Assembly: GCA_013823985.1 (NCBI GenBank)
Contig: PNNB01000056.1
Location: 62,001-126,000, forward strand
Length of the DNA stretch: 64,000 nucleotides
Reading direction: 5' to 3'
Origin: Sphingopyxis sp.
GTDB taxonomy: Bacteria > Pseudomonadota > Alphaproteobacteria > Sphingomonadales > Sphingomonadaceae
Part shown: positions 39,793-49,045 of the stretch, one piece after another
How positions within the stretch are numbered: the stretch's first letter is position 1
Layout of the letters: each line of letters opens with the position of its first letter
Translations under genes and position numbers: made by a program
The notes under the pieces: model-generated
The model's database searches: none
Told to the model about the DNA's origin: nothing
The model's input: the letters and a program-made list of their open reading frames with translations, nothing else

Positions 39793-40719
39793 ATGCATGA
39801 GACCAAAACATCCGGCCCGAACGCACTTTCTACCGATCAACGGCCGGATATTGTGGCGCGCAGTTACCGCGCCCCCTCAGACGCGTTAAGTGAACGGCAC
39901 TGGGTGCGTCAGGACCCGTTTGCAACTGCATTTTTCAACGCCCTTTCCGCAGTTTTCCCGCATGGGGAAACCTTCATGATTCGCAGCCTGCTGCCATGGG
40001 TGGACCGCGTTGAAGACCCTTTGCGTGGTGAGGTAGAAGCCTTCATCGAGCAAGAGGCAGGGCACAGCCGCGAACATGTGGCGATGAATAAGGCGCTGAT
40101 CGGGGCTGGATATGACATCGCGCCGCTGGATCGCAAAATCCGTGGCTTTGTATCCTTTTTCGAGGATGCGAACGATCATGTGAAGCTGACCGCGACGATG
40201 TGCATCGAGCATTTCACCGCCATCATTGCGGCCGAACTTCTTAAAAACCGGGAACATTTGGCAGGTGTCGACGACAAGATGCTCGAACTGTGGATGTGGC
40301 ATGCAATTGAGGAAGTCGAGCATAAGGGTGTTGCCTTCGATGTCTGGAACCATGCCACGCGCGACTGGGGCGCCGTACGCCGTTATCTTTGGCGCAGTGC
40401 ATTCATGGTTGCGGTGACGACCAGCTTCTTCATCAACCGGACGCTCGGCCAGATCGAACTGTTGCGGCAGGACGGCTACGGCTTTTTCACGGCGTTAAAG
40501 AATGTCGTGGCCACTGGTTTCGGGAAAGGCGGCATTGGCCGGAACGTCCTTCGGCCCTGGGCGGCTTTCTTCCGTCCGGGATATCATCCATGGGATGTCG
40601 ATGATCGGCTGTTGCTCGCCCAAGGCGAGGCTGATCTGGCGTCGATCGCGGCATCGCGCGCCGGGTACAATGCCCGTGTCACGGAGCCAGCCTTGGTGCC
40701 GCTGGTTGCGGCGGCCTAA
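39793..40719 (+). CDS. PF10118-type predicted metal-dependent hydrolase
   Basis: This 308-residue protein belongs to a family annotated as predicted metal-dependent hydrolase (PF10118), whose true activity is unknown. The Glu/His pairs IEQEAGHSREHVAMNK near residue 83, MCIEHFTAIIAAELL near residue 137 and WMWHAIEEVEHKGVAFDVW near residue 175 look like the ligands of a ferritin-like di-iron site. One hydrophobic segment (about 205-222) may touch the membrane. It is divergent from a TetR gene; its stop interlocks with the GNAT gene. Confidence 0.85.
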   Translation: MHETKTSGPNALSTDQRPDIVARSYRAPSDALSERHWVRQDPFATAFFNALSAVFPHGETFMIRSLLPWVDRVEDPLRGEVEAFIEQEAGHSREHVAMNKALIGAGYDIAPLDRKIRGFVSFFEDANDHVKLTATMCIEHFTAIIAAELLKNREHLAGVDDKMLELWMWHAIEEVEHKGVAFDVWNHATRDWGAVRRYLWRSAFMVAVTTSFFINRTLGQIELLRQDGYGFFTALKNVVATGFGKGGIGRNVLRPWAAFFRPGYHPWDVDDRLLLAQGEADLASIAASRAGYNARVTEPALVPLVAAA

Positions 40720-41306
40720 GCCGCGCGCAACTCACTCAGATACCGACTCATGTCATGCTCGAACGAGCTGCGCATTGGTCGATCTTCACCTTCTGTCTGT
40801 GCCAGCTCCTTTTCGTAAAGTGCGCAAGGAACAGACTGTCCGCGGCCTAGGCTATGCCGCTGTTCCACATGGCCGGTGCTTTTAAAGCCCAGCTTGCGTA
40901 ACACCCTGCCGGACGCGGGATTGTCGGTGAAATGACCGGCGATGAGCCTCTTATGGCCAAGGGCATGCGCGATGCGTACCACCGCCCGACTAGCTTCGGT
41001 GGCAAAACCCAGCCCCCAATAAGGCCGGGCGATCCAGTAGCCGAGTTCAGCTTCGCCATTTAGCTCGCCTAGGCCGCAGCTGCCTACAAGACGGGGTGCG
41101 CCATCGGTCCGCAGCATCAACATGAAGTTTGGAAACTGGACGGGTTGTGCTGCGGTCGCAAAGGAACGGGCGTCGTCGACGCTATAGGGCCACGGCGCGC
41201 GTGCCAGATTGCGGACAATGCCTTCATCATCAATGGCCCGGTGCAATTCCTGCGCATCTTCGGGCCAGATCGGCCGCAACAGCAATCTTTCGGTTCTAGC
41301 GAACAT
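40716..41306 (-). CDS. GNAT-family N-acetyltransferase (RimJ/RimL-like)
   Basis: This 196-residue protein starts MFARTERLLLRPIWPEDAQE, the usual opening of RimJ/RimL-type GNAT enzymes. The acetyl-CoA-binding region is AELGYWIARPYWGLGFATEA with RxxGxG/A-like spacing, followed by LRKLGFKSTGHVEQRHSLGR. Substrate unknown. It converges with the PF10118 gene with interlocked stops. Confidence 0.88.
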   Translation of the reverse strand: MFARTERLLLRPIWPEDAQELHRAIDDEGIVRNLARAPWPYSVDDARSFATAAQPVQFPNFMLMLRTDGAPRLVGSCGLGELNGEAELGYWIARPYWGLGFATEASRAVVRIAHALGHKRLIAGHFTDNPASGRVLRKLGFKSTGHVEQRHSLGRGQSVPCALYEKELAQTEGEDRPMRSSFEHDMSRYLSELRAA

Positions 41307-41400
41307 TCTCTCTCTCCGCTTCTTGGAGCCGCCCTTTGCAGAACAAAGCGACAGTCCTGTTACATCGGCCCCTCAGGGCAGGCTCGAACAGGGAGAATGA

Positions 41401-41436
41401 GGCAAAAAGAAAGGGAGACCGGTTGACCCGTCTCCC
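41401..41436 (-). terminator. intrinsic terminator of rplU-rpmA
   Basis: On the minus strand GGGAGAC (41436-41430) pairs with GTCTCCC (41419-41413) across a 10-nt loop. The stem is followed by TTTCTTTTTGCC. It lies about 75 nt after the rpmA stop and is a good rho-independent terminator. Confidence 0.88.
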
Positions 41437-41509
41437 TGTTCAAAGGTGGAAACCACCTGTGGCGATTTCCGGGTCATCCGTCTGGACAACCCGTCATCGA
41501 TTGTCCGTC

Positions 41510-41779
41510 TTATTCGGCGGCCATGGCCGGCATATCCACCGACACATATTTGCGGCCAAGTTTGCCAGCGTGGAATCGCACGCGACCGGCGGTCAGTGCA
41601 AAAAGGGTGTGATCCTTACCAAGGCCAACATTGGCACCCGGATAGACCTTGGTCCCGCGCTGACGCACGATAATGTTGCCGCCGATGACATTTTCGCCAC
41701 CGAACTTCTTAACGCCCAGGCGACGGCCTGCTGAATCGCGACCGTTGCGTGACGAACCACCTGCTTTTTTATGTGCCAT
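41510..41779 (-). CDS. rpmA: 50S ribosomal protein L27
   Basis: L27 lies near the peptidyl-transferase centre of the large subunit. The 89-residue protein has [20 protein letters not shown], the invariant basic start, then [20 protein letters not shown]. There is no N-terminal extension of the type cleaved in Firmicutes. It lies 33 nt after rplU and ends before a strong terminator. Confidence 0.98.
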   Translation of the reverse strand: MAHKKAGGSSRNGRDSAGRRLGVKKFGGENVIGGNIIVRQRGTKVYPGANVGLGKDHTLFALTAGRVRFHAGKLGRKYVSVDMPAMAAE

Positions 41780-41812
41780 GGTCTAAACTCCTTGCGCTGT
41801 CCGAGCCGAGGC

Positions 41813-42226
41813 TCAGGCTTCCTTTTTGGCTGCGGCCTTTTTCGGCGCAGCGGCTTTCTTGGGTGCAGCTTCAGCCGCAGGTGCCGCGTCGGCCTTTTCA
41901 GCCTTCGGCGCAGCAGCCTTCTTCTCTTCCTTGCCGACGGCGAGGATACGGAGAAGTGTCAGCGACTGGCGATGACCCTGCTTGCGGCGATAGTTGTGGC
42001 GGCGACGCTTTTTGAAAACGATCACCTTTTCACCGCGCTCTTGCGCGATGATTTCTGCCGAAACCGTCAGGCCGTTCACATCCTGTGCCTTGTCGCCGTC
42101 ACCGGCCAACAAAACATCACCAAGCGAGATCTTGTCACCCGCTTCACCCGACAGTTTTTCAACTGCGATTTTATCTCCGGCGGCGACGCGATACTGCTTG
42201 CCGCCTGTGCGCACGATAGCGAACAT
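41813..42226 (-). CDS. rplU: 50S ribosomal protein L21 with Ala/Lys-rich C-terminal tail
   Basis: L21 binds 23S rRNA. The 137-residue protein has a normal core (residues 1-103: [20 protein letters not shown] to [14 protein letters not shown]). A tail of about 34 residues follows, made mostly of Ala, Lys, Pro and Glu ([38 protein letters not shown]). Such tails occur in alphaproteobacterial L21 and are likely disordered. First gene of the rplU-rpmA operon. Confidence 0.97.
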   Translation of the reverse strand: MFAIVRTGGKQYRVAAGDKIAVEKLSGEAGDKISLGDVLLAGDGDKAQDVNGLTVSAEIIAQERGEKVIVFKKRRRHNYRRKQGHRQSLTLLRILAVGKEEKKAAAPKAEKADAAPAAEAAPKKAAAPKKAAAKKEA

Positions 42227-42329
42227 GGCTCTAACTCATCCGTTTCTACAGCTTAGCGCTTTTATGGAGCGCGGTTGCTCACGCGTGGTACCAGACGGCG
42301 AATCCCGACAGGCCACGCAAGAAGGGGCG

Positions 42330-42358
42330 CAGCTAGTCTAGGAAAACGCCTCTGTCAA
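42330..42358 (-). promoter_or_regulatory. candidate rplU-rpmA promoter
   Basis: The minus strand has a consensus -35 box TTGACA (42358-42353), then 17 nt and TAGCTG (42335-42330) as a weak -10. It lies about 105-130 nt before the rplU start, which leaves a leader long enough for autogenous control. The -35 and spacing are good, the -10 is poor. Confidence 0.45.
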
Positions 42359-42430
42359 CGCCTTTTGCCGGCTTTTCTGCGCTATTGCGCGCCCCTTGCG
42401 CAGTTGGAGGGGGAGGCTTAGACAAGGATC

Positions 42431-42937
42431 ATGTCCATAAACAAGCTTGCACCTGTTGTCCTGGTTGCTCTCCTGCTATCCGCATGCAGCACAACCGAGG
42501 GCCAGTTTCCGTCGCTCGAACGCCGTCCTTATGAGAGTAATGCGCCGATTTCGGTTCCTGAAACCGGACCTGCTGCGCCCGTGGAATTGCCAGCCCAGTT
42601 GCAGGCTAAGATCGATTCCCTCACCCGGCGGCACGCCGCGGCACAAGCGGATTACCAACGAAAGCTGCCGGCGGTACAAGCTTTGGCGTCCCGTGCATCC
42701 GGCAGCGCGCCTGGCACCGAAAGCTGGGTGAATGCGCATCTGGAGCTCTCGCGCCTTGATCAATCGCGCGCCGATTCGATTGCGGTTGTCCGCGAGTTTG
42801 ATTCGTTGATTGCCGAGCAGGGCAAAACAGACTCAAATCTCTTGCCGTTGCTTAGCGATGCGCAGCAGCCCGTTTCCGAAATGATCGCGGCACAGAATGC
42901 GGAAATCGACAGGTTATCCCGGCTGATCGGGGAATAG
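42431..42937 (+). CDS. small coiled-coil lipoprotein of unknown function
   Basis: This 168-residue lipoprotein has a signal with lipobox LSAC (MSINKLAPVVLVALLLSACS). Helical, Gln/Arg/Asp-rich sequence follows (LQAKIDSLTRRHAAAQADYQ, RLDQSRADSIAVVREFDSLI), which suggests coiled coils. AAGGA precedes the ATG. It is divergent from rplU and 67 nt upstream of ppc on the same strand. I recognise no family. Confidence 0.78.
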   Translation: MSINKLAPVVLVALLLSACSTTEGQFPSLERRPYESNAPISVPETGPAAPVELPAQLQAKIDSLTRRHAAAQADYQRKLPAVQALASRASGSAPGTESWVNAHLELSRLDQSRADSIAVVREFDSLIAEQGKTDSNLLPLLSDAQQPVSEMIAAQNAEIDRLSRLIGE

Positions 42938-43004
42938 CTATTCCCTCGGCCTGAGACGCGCATTTTCTTGCGCATGCATCTGTTGCAGTGCACAAATACG
43001 CATC

Positions 43005-45692
43005 ATGACCGGCCAGAACAGCTCCGCTATTTCGCAAAACCCCGATGTCCGCCTTTTGGGAAAGATGTTGGGCGATGTTATCCGCGCTTATGGTGGTGAG
43101 AAACTGTTCCGCCAGACAGAATATATCCGCTCAACCAGCGTTGACCGTTTCCGCGGTATTGAAGGGGCAGGGGAAAGCGACCGCGGATTGGGCGCGCTCA
43201 GTCTGGACGACACACTGAACTTCGTCCGCGGCTTCATGCTCTTCTCCCTGCTCGCCAATCTGGCGGAAGACCGTCAGGGTCTTGCGCATGAGGAAGGCGC
43301 GACGGTCGAAGACGCCTTTGTGCGGCTGAAGAATGAGGGGATTAGCCCCGATGCCGTACTCGCCATGTTGTCCAACAGCCTCATTGTCCCGGTTTTGACC
43401 GCGCATCCGACGGAAGTGCGGCGCAAGAGCATCATCGACCACAAGAACCGAATCGCTGCGTTGATGGCGATGCGCGATGACGGGCAAACCAGCACGGCGG
43501 ATGGCGACGATATTGATTCGGCCATTTACCGGCAGATTGCTTTGCTGTGGCAGACCCGGCCCTTACGTCGGGAAAAGCTGTTTGTGACCGACGAGATCGA
43601 AAATGCTCGGGCTTATATGCAGGAGGTTTTCCTGACGGCGCTGCCAAAGCTCTACATGCGTTGGGAAAAGGCACTGGGTGCCCGGCCTCCGGGATTTGTC
43701 CGTCTGGGTACCTGGATAGGTGGCGACCGCGATGGCAACCCCTTCGTTAACGCAGAAACCCTGCGCTATGCCGTTTCGCGCGATGGCGGCACCGCGATCC
43801 GCCATTATCTGGAAAGCATTCACCGTTTGGGTGCGGAGATATCCATTTCGAGCGGCATGAGCGAAACACCCGAATCGGTTATCGCGCTTGCCGACAAAAG
43901 CGGCGACCTCGCGCCAAGCCGGGCGGATGAACCCTATCGCCGGGCCCTTTCCGGCATTTATGCCCGGTTGGCAGCAACCCATGTCGCGCTAATTGGCGAT
44001 TCGCCCCCGCGCCCGTCGGCTTTAAAGGGTGAACCCTATGCCGGACCGGACGAATTGCGTGCCGATCTGGTCACCGTCGCTGCAGGACTGGCAAAGGACG
44101 GGGACGGAGCCCTTTCCAGCGGTGGGGCGTTGGGGCGCCTGATCCGTGCGGTCGAGATTTTCGGGTTCCATCTGGCCACACTCGACCTGCGTCAGAACAG
44201 CGATGTACATGAACGGGTCGTAGCCGAGCTTTTCCGCAAGGCGGGCGTCGTCGCCGATTATGCTGCGCTGGATGAGCAAGCGCGTGTGAAGCTTTTGCTC
44301 GAGGAGTTGTCGCATAACCGTCCCCTTGCCGGTGACTGGACGGAGTATAGCGAAGAGACCGCAAAGGAATTGGCCATCATCCGCGCAGCCGCAAAGGCAC
44401 AGGCGGATTTCGGGCGGCAGGCGATTACCACCTATAACATCAGCAAGACCGAAAGTGTTTCGGACATGCTGGAGGTTTATGTCCTGCTGAAACAGGCGGG
44501 GCTTTATCAAATCGCCGAAGATGGCACGCCCCGCGCGACGATCATGTCCGTGCCGTTATTCGAAACCATTGCGGACCTTCAGGCGGCCCCCGCTACGATG
44601 CAGGCATTCTTCGCACTCGCCCCGATGCGCACGCTTGCAAAGGCGCGTGGGCATCAGGAAGTGATGATCGGCTATTCCGATTCCAATAAGGACGGCGGCT
44701 ATCTGACCTCGACCTGGGAATTATATGAGGCGTCGAGCGCACTGGCGCCTGTCTTTGCCGAAGCCGGCGTCGCCATGCAGCTTTTCCACGGACGCGGTGG
44801 GGCGGTTGGACGGGGCGGCGGATCCGCCTTCGGTGCCATCCTCGCGCAACCACAAGGTACGGTGCAGGGCCGCATCCGCATTACCGAGCAGGGCGAAGTC
44901 ATTGCCGCGAAATACGGGACGGTCGACAATGCCGTGACCTCGCTGGAAACCATGGCCTCGGCGACGATGCTCGCAACCCTCTCAAGTGACCCCATCGACA
45001 AAGCAGACGTCGTCCGTTTCAAGGCAGCCATGGCGGAGCTGTCGGCACGCGCGTTTCGTCATTATCGCGGGCTGGTTTACGAGACCGAGGGCTTTCGCCC
45101 ATTTTTCCGACAGATGACCCCGATTGGGGAGATTGCGACGCTGAAGATTGGATCGCGTCCCTCCAGCCGCACCGCGTCGGATGCGATCGAAGATTTGCGC
45201 GCGATCCCATGGGTGTTTAGCTGGGCGCAGGCGCGCGTCATGCTTCCGGGATGGTATGGCACGGGGCAGGCCTTGGCCGATTTCGCCGATAAGGGCTTGC
45301 TGAAGGCGATGGCGGGGGAATGGTCCTATTTCCAGACGATCCTTGCCAATATGGAAATGGTGCTGGCGAAATCCGATATGGGCATTGCGGCGCATTATGC
45401 CGGATTGGTCGAGGATCAGGCTCTGTCGCAAAGTTTGTTTGGCCGCATCAAAGATGGCTGGCACGATGCGCGCGACAGCTTGCTGCATGCCACCGGACAG
45501 GCGCATCTTTTGGAAGCGTATCCCGCCCTGAACAATTCGATCCGTTTGCGTCTGCCCTATATCGAGCCGCTCAATCTTCTGCAGATTGAACTGATGAAGC
45601 GTTACCGTGCGGGCGAAGCGGATGAGCGGATCGGGGAAGGCATACAGCTGACGATCAACGCCATAGCGACAGCATTGCGCAACAGCGGCTAG
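43005..45692 (+). CDS. ppc: phosphoenolpyruvate carboxylase
   Basis: This enzyme carboxylates PEP to oxaloacetate and refills the TCA cycle. It has 895 residues, a usual length. The catalytic His is in [15 protein letters not shown] near residue 133; other active-site segments are [17 protein letters not shown] and [14 protein letters not shown], and the C-terminus ends [11 protein letters not shown], the conserved NxG end. It may be co-transcribed with the small lipoprotein upstream (67 nt). Confidence 0.98.
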   Translation: MTGQNSSAISQNPDVRLLGKMLGDVIRAYGGEKLFRQTEYIRSTSVDRFRGIEGAGESDRGLGALSLDDTLNFVRGFMLFSLLANLAEDRQGLAHEEGATVEDAFVRLKNEGISPDAVLAMLSNSLIVPVLTAHPTEVRRKSIIDHKNRIAALMAMRDDGQTSTADGDDIDSAIYRQIALLWQTRPLRREKLFVTDEIENARAYMQEVFLTALPKLYMRWEKALGARPPGFVRLGTWIGGDRDGNPFVNAETLRYAVSRDGGTAIRHYLESIHRLGAEISISSGMSETPESVIALADKSGDLAPSRADEPYRRALSGIYARLAATHVALIGDSPPRPSALKGEPYAGPDELRADLVTVAAGLAKDGDGALSSGGALGRLIRAVEIFGFHLATLDLRQNSDVHERVVAELFRKAGVVADYAALDEQARVKLLLEELSHNRPLAGDWTEYSEETAKELAIIRAAAKAQADFGRQAITTYNISKTESVSDMLEVYVLLKQAGLYQIAEDGTPRATIMSVPLFETIADLQAAPATMQAFFALAPMRTLAKARGHQEVMIGYSDSNKDGGYLTSTWELYEASSALAPVFAEAGVAMQLFHGRGGAVGRGGGSAFGAILAQPQGTVQGRIRITEQGEVIAAKYGTVDNAVTSLETMASATMLATLSSDPIDKADVVRFKAAMAELSARAFRHYRGLVYETEGFRPFFRQMTPIGEIATLKIGSRPSSRTASDAIEDLRAIPWVFSWAQARVMLPGWYGTGQALADFADKGLLKAMAGEWSYFQTILANMEMVLAKSDMGIAAHYAGLVEDQALSQSLFGRIKDGWHDARDSLLHATGQAHLLEAYPALNNSIRLRLPYIEPLNLLQIELMKRYRAGEADERIGEGIQLTINAIATALRNSG

Positions 45693-45817
45693 GCATGGAA
45701 TGGCCGCCGTCCAATCGACAAAAGTAGGCGCCTGTTCGACAAGGCGTGAAATAGAGCCTTCACCTACGGCAAAGGGCTGTTACACCATCCGGCATATCAT
45801 TTGACCGGAGAGACCTC

Positions 45818-47644
45818 ATGCGCCTTGCCCCCTATGCCTTATCGACGCTCGCCCTTGCGCTCAGCGGTGTCAGCAGCCCCGCACTTGCGCAAGATATGGC
45901 CCCCGCAGCCGCAGAACAGCAAGACCAGAACGCCGCCATCATGGCATTTTTTGAGGAATATGACGCACAGCAGTTGGCGACATCACCGCTCGCCAAGTCG
46001 TACCGTGGAATCAAGGACAGCGATTATGGCCGCTGGGACGATGGTTCGGACGAAGCGGAAGCGCGCGCGCATGTGGCAGAACAAGCGGCACTCAAGGAAA
46101 TGCGTGCACGTTTTGATCCTGCGAAGCTTAGCCCGGAAAACCGCTTGTCCTACCGCCTGTTCGAAAAGCGCGCCGCACGCACCAATGCCGCGTTCAAATA
46201 TAATGACTATGGCTATGTCTTTGACCAGATGAACGGCGCGCAAAGCCAGATCCCGGCCTTCCTGATCAACATTCACCGGATAGACACTAAATCGGATGCC
46301 CGGGCCTATATCAACCGTCTTTATGGGATTGGTCCCGGCTTGAACCAGGCGATCGCCTCGTCCAAGGCACGCGCTGCCAAGGGGATCATGCCGCCCAAAT
46401 GGGTTTATCCCTATGTCATAAGCGACGCGCGCAACGTCATCACCGGCGCGCCATTTGGTGAAGGTCCCGATGCTCCGCTCTATGCCGATTTCAAGGCCAA
46501 GGTCGCCAAACTTGGCATCAGCGCTGTTGAAAAGGACTTGCTCATCGAGCAGGCGGCGCAGGCGCTCCACGATGCGGTCAAGCCAGCCTATGAGGCCCTG
46601 ATTGCTGAAATGACAGCGCAAGAGAAGGTTGCCGGAACGGACGATGGTGTCTGGCGCTTTCCCGATGGGGCCGGCTATTATGCCGAGCGCCTGTCCAATT
46701 ACACCACGACCAATATGACGCCGGACCAGATTCACGAACTGGGCTTGGCACAGGTTGCCCGGATCCATCGTGAAATGGGCGTGGTGCAAAAGAAGATGGG
46801 TGTGAAGGGAGACTTGCAGGCCTTCTTCAAATATATGCGGGAAACGCCGAAATTCTATGCGCCGGAAACCGATGAAGGTCGCGCGCTTTATCTGGCAGAG
46901 ACGCAAAAGGCGCAGGACGCCATCACACCGCTTCTTCCCAAATGGTTCGGCACTTTGCCCAAGGCGCCGTTGGTTGTGAAAAGGGTCGAGGAATTCCGCG
47001 AAAAGTCGGCTGGCAAAGCCTTTTACCAACGCCCCGCCCCCGATGGGTCGCGCCCCGGAACCTATTATGCCAATTTGTACAAGATGGCCGATATGCCGCT
47101 GACCGAGGTCGAGGCGCTGTTCTACCATGAAGGAGTTCCGGGCCATCATTTGCAACTCGCTATCCAGACCGAGCTGAAAGATGTTCCCGCCTTCCGCAAA
47201 TTTGGCGGCGTGACGGCCTATTCGGAAGGTTGGGGTCTTTATTCCGAGAAGTTGGCCAAGGATATGGGGCTCTACACCGATCCCGCACGGGATTTTGGTC
47301 GCCTGCAGCTTGAACTGCACCGCGCGATCCGCTTGGTCGTCGACAGCGGCCTGCACCACAAACGCTGGACCCGTGAACAAGCAATCAAATATGTAGAGGA
47401 CAATAGCGCGGACGCCCCGGGCGGCATCGTGAAAGCTATCGAACGCTATATCATCTACCCCGGCCAAGCGACGGCCTATATGGTCGGCCGCCTGAAAATC
47501 AGCGAATTGCGGGACAAGGCGCAGAAGGCGCTCGGCTCGAAATTCGACGTGCGCGGGTTCCACGATACGGTTTTGAAATCCGGGCCGGTTCCGCTGGATG
47601 TTCTGGAAGAACAGGTTGATGCTTGGATAGCGTCGCGGAGATAA
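45818..47644 (+). CDS. DUF885-family exported metalloprotein (peptidase-like)
   Basis: This 608-residue protein has a signal peptide (MRLAPYALSTLALALSGVSSPALAQ). It belongs to the DUF885 family, large helical proteins related to M32-like metallopeptidases. The presumed zinc motif is FYHEGVPGHHLQLAIQTEL near residue 435 (HExxPGHH), with the downstream Glu in YSEGWGLYSEKLAKDMG. It is likely a periplasmic or outer-membrane-associated peptidase. GGAG lies 8 nt before the ATG. It is the last gene of the housekeeping part of the window. Confidence 0.92.
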   Translation: MRLAPYALSTLALALSGVSSPALAQDMAPAAAEQQDQNAAIMAFFEEYDAQQLATSPLAKSYRGIKDSDYGRWDDGSDEAEARAHVAEQAALKEMRARFDPAKLSPENRLSYRLFEKRAARTNAAFKYNDYGYVFDQMNGAQSQIPAFLINIHRIDTKSDARAYINRLYGIGPGLNQAIASSKARAAKGIMPPKWVYPYVISDARNVITGAPFGEGPDAPLYADFKAKVAKLGISAVEKDLLIEQAAQALHDAVKPAYEALIAEMTAQEKVAGTDDGVWRFPDGAGYYAERLSNYTTTNMTPDQIHELGLAQVARIHREMGVVQKKMGVKGDLQAFFKYMRETPKFYAPETDEGRALYLAETQKAQDAITPLLPKWFGTLPKAPLVVKRVEEFREKSAGKAFYQRPAPDGSRPGTYYANLYKMADMPLTEVEALFYHEGVPGHHLQLAIQTELKDVPAFRKFGGVTAYSEGWGLYSEKLAKDMGLYTDPARDFGRLQLELHRAIRLVVDSGLHHKRWTREQAIKYVEDNSADAPGGIVKAIERYIIYPGQATAYMVGRLKISELRDKAQKALGSKFDVRGFHDTVLKSGPVPLDVLEEQVDAWIASRR

Positions 47645-47670
47645 GCCCGCTTTCGCGTTACTTAAACGGA

Positions 47671-47689
47671 GTTAACCATAGTTTAGCCA
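47671..47689 (+). promoter_or_regulatory. candidate CtrA-type box upstream of the O-antigen ligase-like gene
   Basis: GTTAACCAT-AGT-TTAGCCA, with TTAA-N7-TTAG, matches the site at 36077-36095 at 16 of 19 bases, all differences being in the centre. Another TTAA lies at 47662-47665, six bases before the site's own TTAA. It ends 77 nt before the GTG start at 47767. Confidence 0.5.
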
Positions 47690-47766
47690 ATGCAAGTGCA
47701 TACGCTGTTGCGGGCTATTGATGTCTTTGAAGTCCCACAACATGAAAGAATCCCGAGGAGCTGTGT

Positions 47767-49041
47767 GTGACCCAAAAACTTGCCGGGACGAAGCTCGACA
47801 GCTGGTTGATTGCGATCATGTTAATGGCGGCATTACCGTCAATTTTTGTAATCCTAACATGGGATCTTGATGGCGTTCTCTCTCCTGGAGCCTATGCATT
47901 ACGATATTTTTCGATCCCAATTACTCTGGGCCAGATTCTTGTAGTTTTTCTCGCTCTACGGAAAAATTTTAGCATCTTTGATATATTACCGAACCTACAT
48001 TTGGCTCTAAAAACACTTTTGTCGATATGGTTTGTATTTGCATCGGTAACAGTGCTGTTCGTTGCAGATAATAAATTTCTTTCTGCATTTGCTACACTTC
48101 AATATGCCTTGCATGGTGTGTTCTTGGCGGCACTTATCTACCTCGCAAAACGTAGCGACCTTAATCATCGAGATTCGTTACTTGAAATTTTTTCCTTAGG
48201 AGCAGTCGCTTATATTGCCTTATTGGCGCTCTTTATCATTTTTATCCCTGATAAAGAATCCTTTCCCTGGGTCTTAAGACTACCAAGTGGGACCAATGTT
48301 CGTCAGATTGGCTATTTCTCCGCAATTTTGGCGATAGCTCCCATTTCGCTTTTGCTTTTTGGTAAAACGAAGTCTGCCATGTGGTGTGTGATTGTAAGCA
48401 TGATTGTGATGTTCATATCTTGGACAGGCAGCCGCGGTGCATTGGTAGGTCTATTTATAGCGCCGCTGATTGCTTCTTTAACAATTTGGAGAGCTTTGCC
48501 TTTACGTCGAGCTGCATTGTTAATGATAAGCTTTGTCGTGGGTATGGGGGCGTCGCTGCCATTACCTGCTCCTGCACCTGATTTCGGCTTGGTGAGAATG
48601 GCCTCAAGTCTTTCCCAAGAAGACTTGGGCTCGGGTCGGAATTATGTCTGGAAAACTACGATTACCGAAATAGCGAAGTCGCCTTGGATCGGACACGGTT
48701 CTGGCACCTTTAGGCCCACCATGAAAAGTTTGTATGGCTACGGCTTCAACCAGCCACATCAATTCATGTTGCAATATGTTTATGACTGGGGCCTTTTAGG
48801 AGGTGGTGCGGCCTGCCTATTGCTCCTGATGCTGTTCGTTACTAGTCTGTCACGCGCGCGTAAATTTAACGATGCCTCCGCATTTGCGGGTGTGTCGGTT
48901 TTATGCATCATTGCCGCAATCGGCTCAATTGACGGAGCGCTCTACTATCCAATGTCTATTGTCCTTGCCGCTACTGTAGTCGCATTTGGATTTGTTAACA
49001 TCGGCATGTCACCTGAAACAGATCAGCGGGGAACCTCGTAA
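47767..49041 (+). CDS. O-antigen ligase/polymerase-like (Wzy_C) membrane protein
   Basis: This 424-residue inner-membrane protein has about 10-11 hydrophobic helices. The periplasmic loop GHGSGTFRPTMKSLYGYGFNQPHQF, with PWIGHGSG and the His, is typical of the O-antigen ligase (Wzy_C/WaaL) family. It would polymerise or transfer a lipid-linked glycan. Codon use is visibly more A+T-rich than in the DUF885 gene before it. The start is GTG at 47767 after CGAGGAG. Ligase and polymerase cannot be told apart by sequence. It is alone on the plus strand and stops 4 nt from the convergent TonB-like gene. Confidence 0.87.
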   Translation: MTQKLAGTKLDSWLIAIMLMAALPSIFVILTWDLDGVLSPGAYALRYFSIPITLGQILVVFLALRKNFSIFDILPNLHLALKTLLSIWFVFASVTVLFVADNKFLSAFATLQYALHGVFLAALIYLAKRSDLNHRDSLLEIFSLGAVAYIALLALFIIFIPDKESFPWVLRLPSGTNVRQIGYFSAILAIAPISLLLFGKTKSAMWCVIVSMIVMFISWTGSRGALVGLFIAPLIASLTIWRALPLRRAALLMISFVVGMGASLPLPAPAPDFGLVRMASSLSQEDLGSGRNYVWKTTITEIAKSPWIGHGSGTFRPTMKSLYGYGFNQPHQFMLQYVYDWGLLGGGAACLLLLMLFVTSLSRARKFNDASAFAGVSVLCIIAAIGSIDGALYYPMSIVLAATVVAFGFVNIGMSPETDQRGTS

Positions 49042-49045
49042 GTGG

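Noticed and set aside
41307..41509. Possible gene between the GNAT gene and rpmA
   Set aside because: The short frames there have no start signals or similarity; the region is explained by the rplU-rpmA 3' end and terminator.
45983..47563. A 526-residue open frame on the minus strand
   Set aside because: It lies wholly antisense to the DUF885 gene, which has a signal peptide, ribosome-binding site and family motifs. The frame has no recognisable domain and is a G+C-rich shadow.
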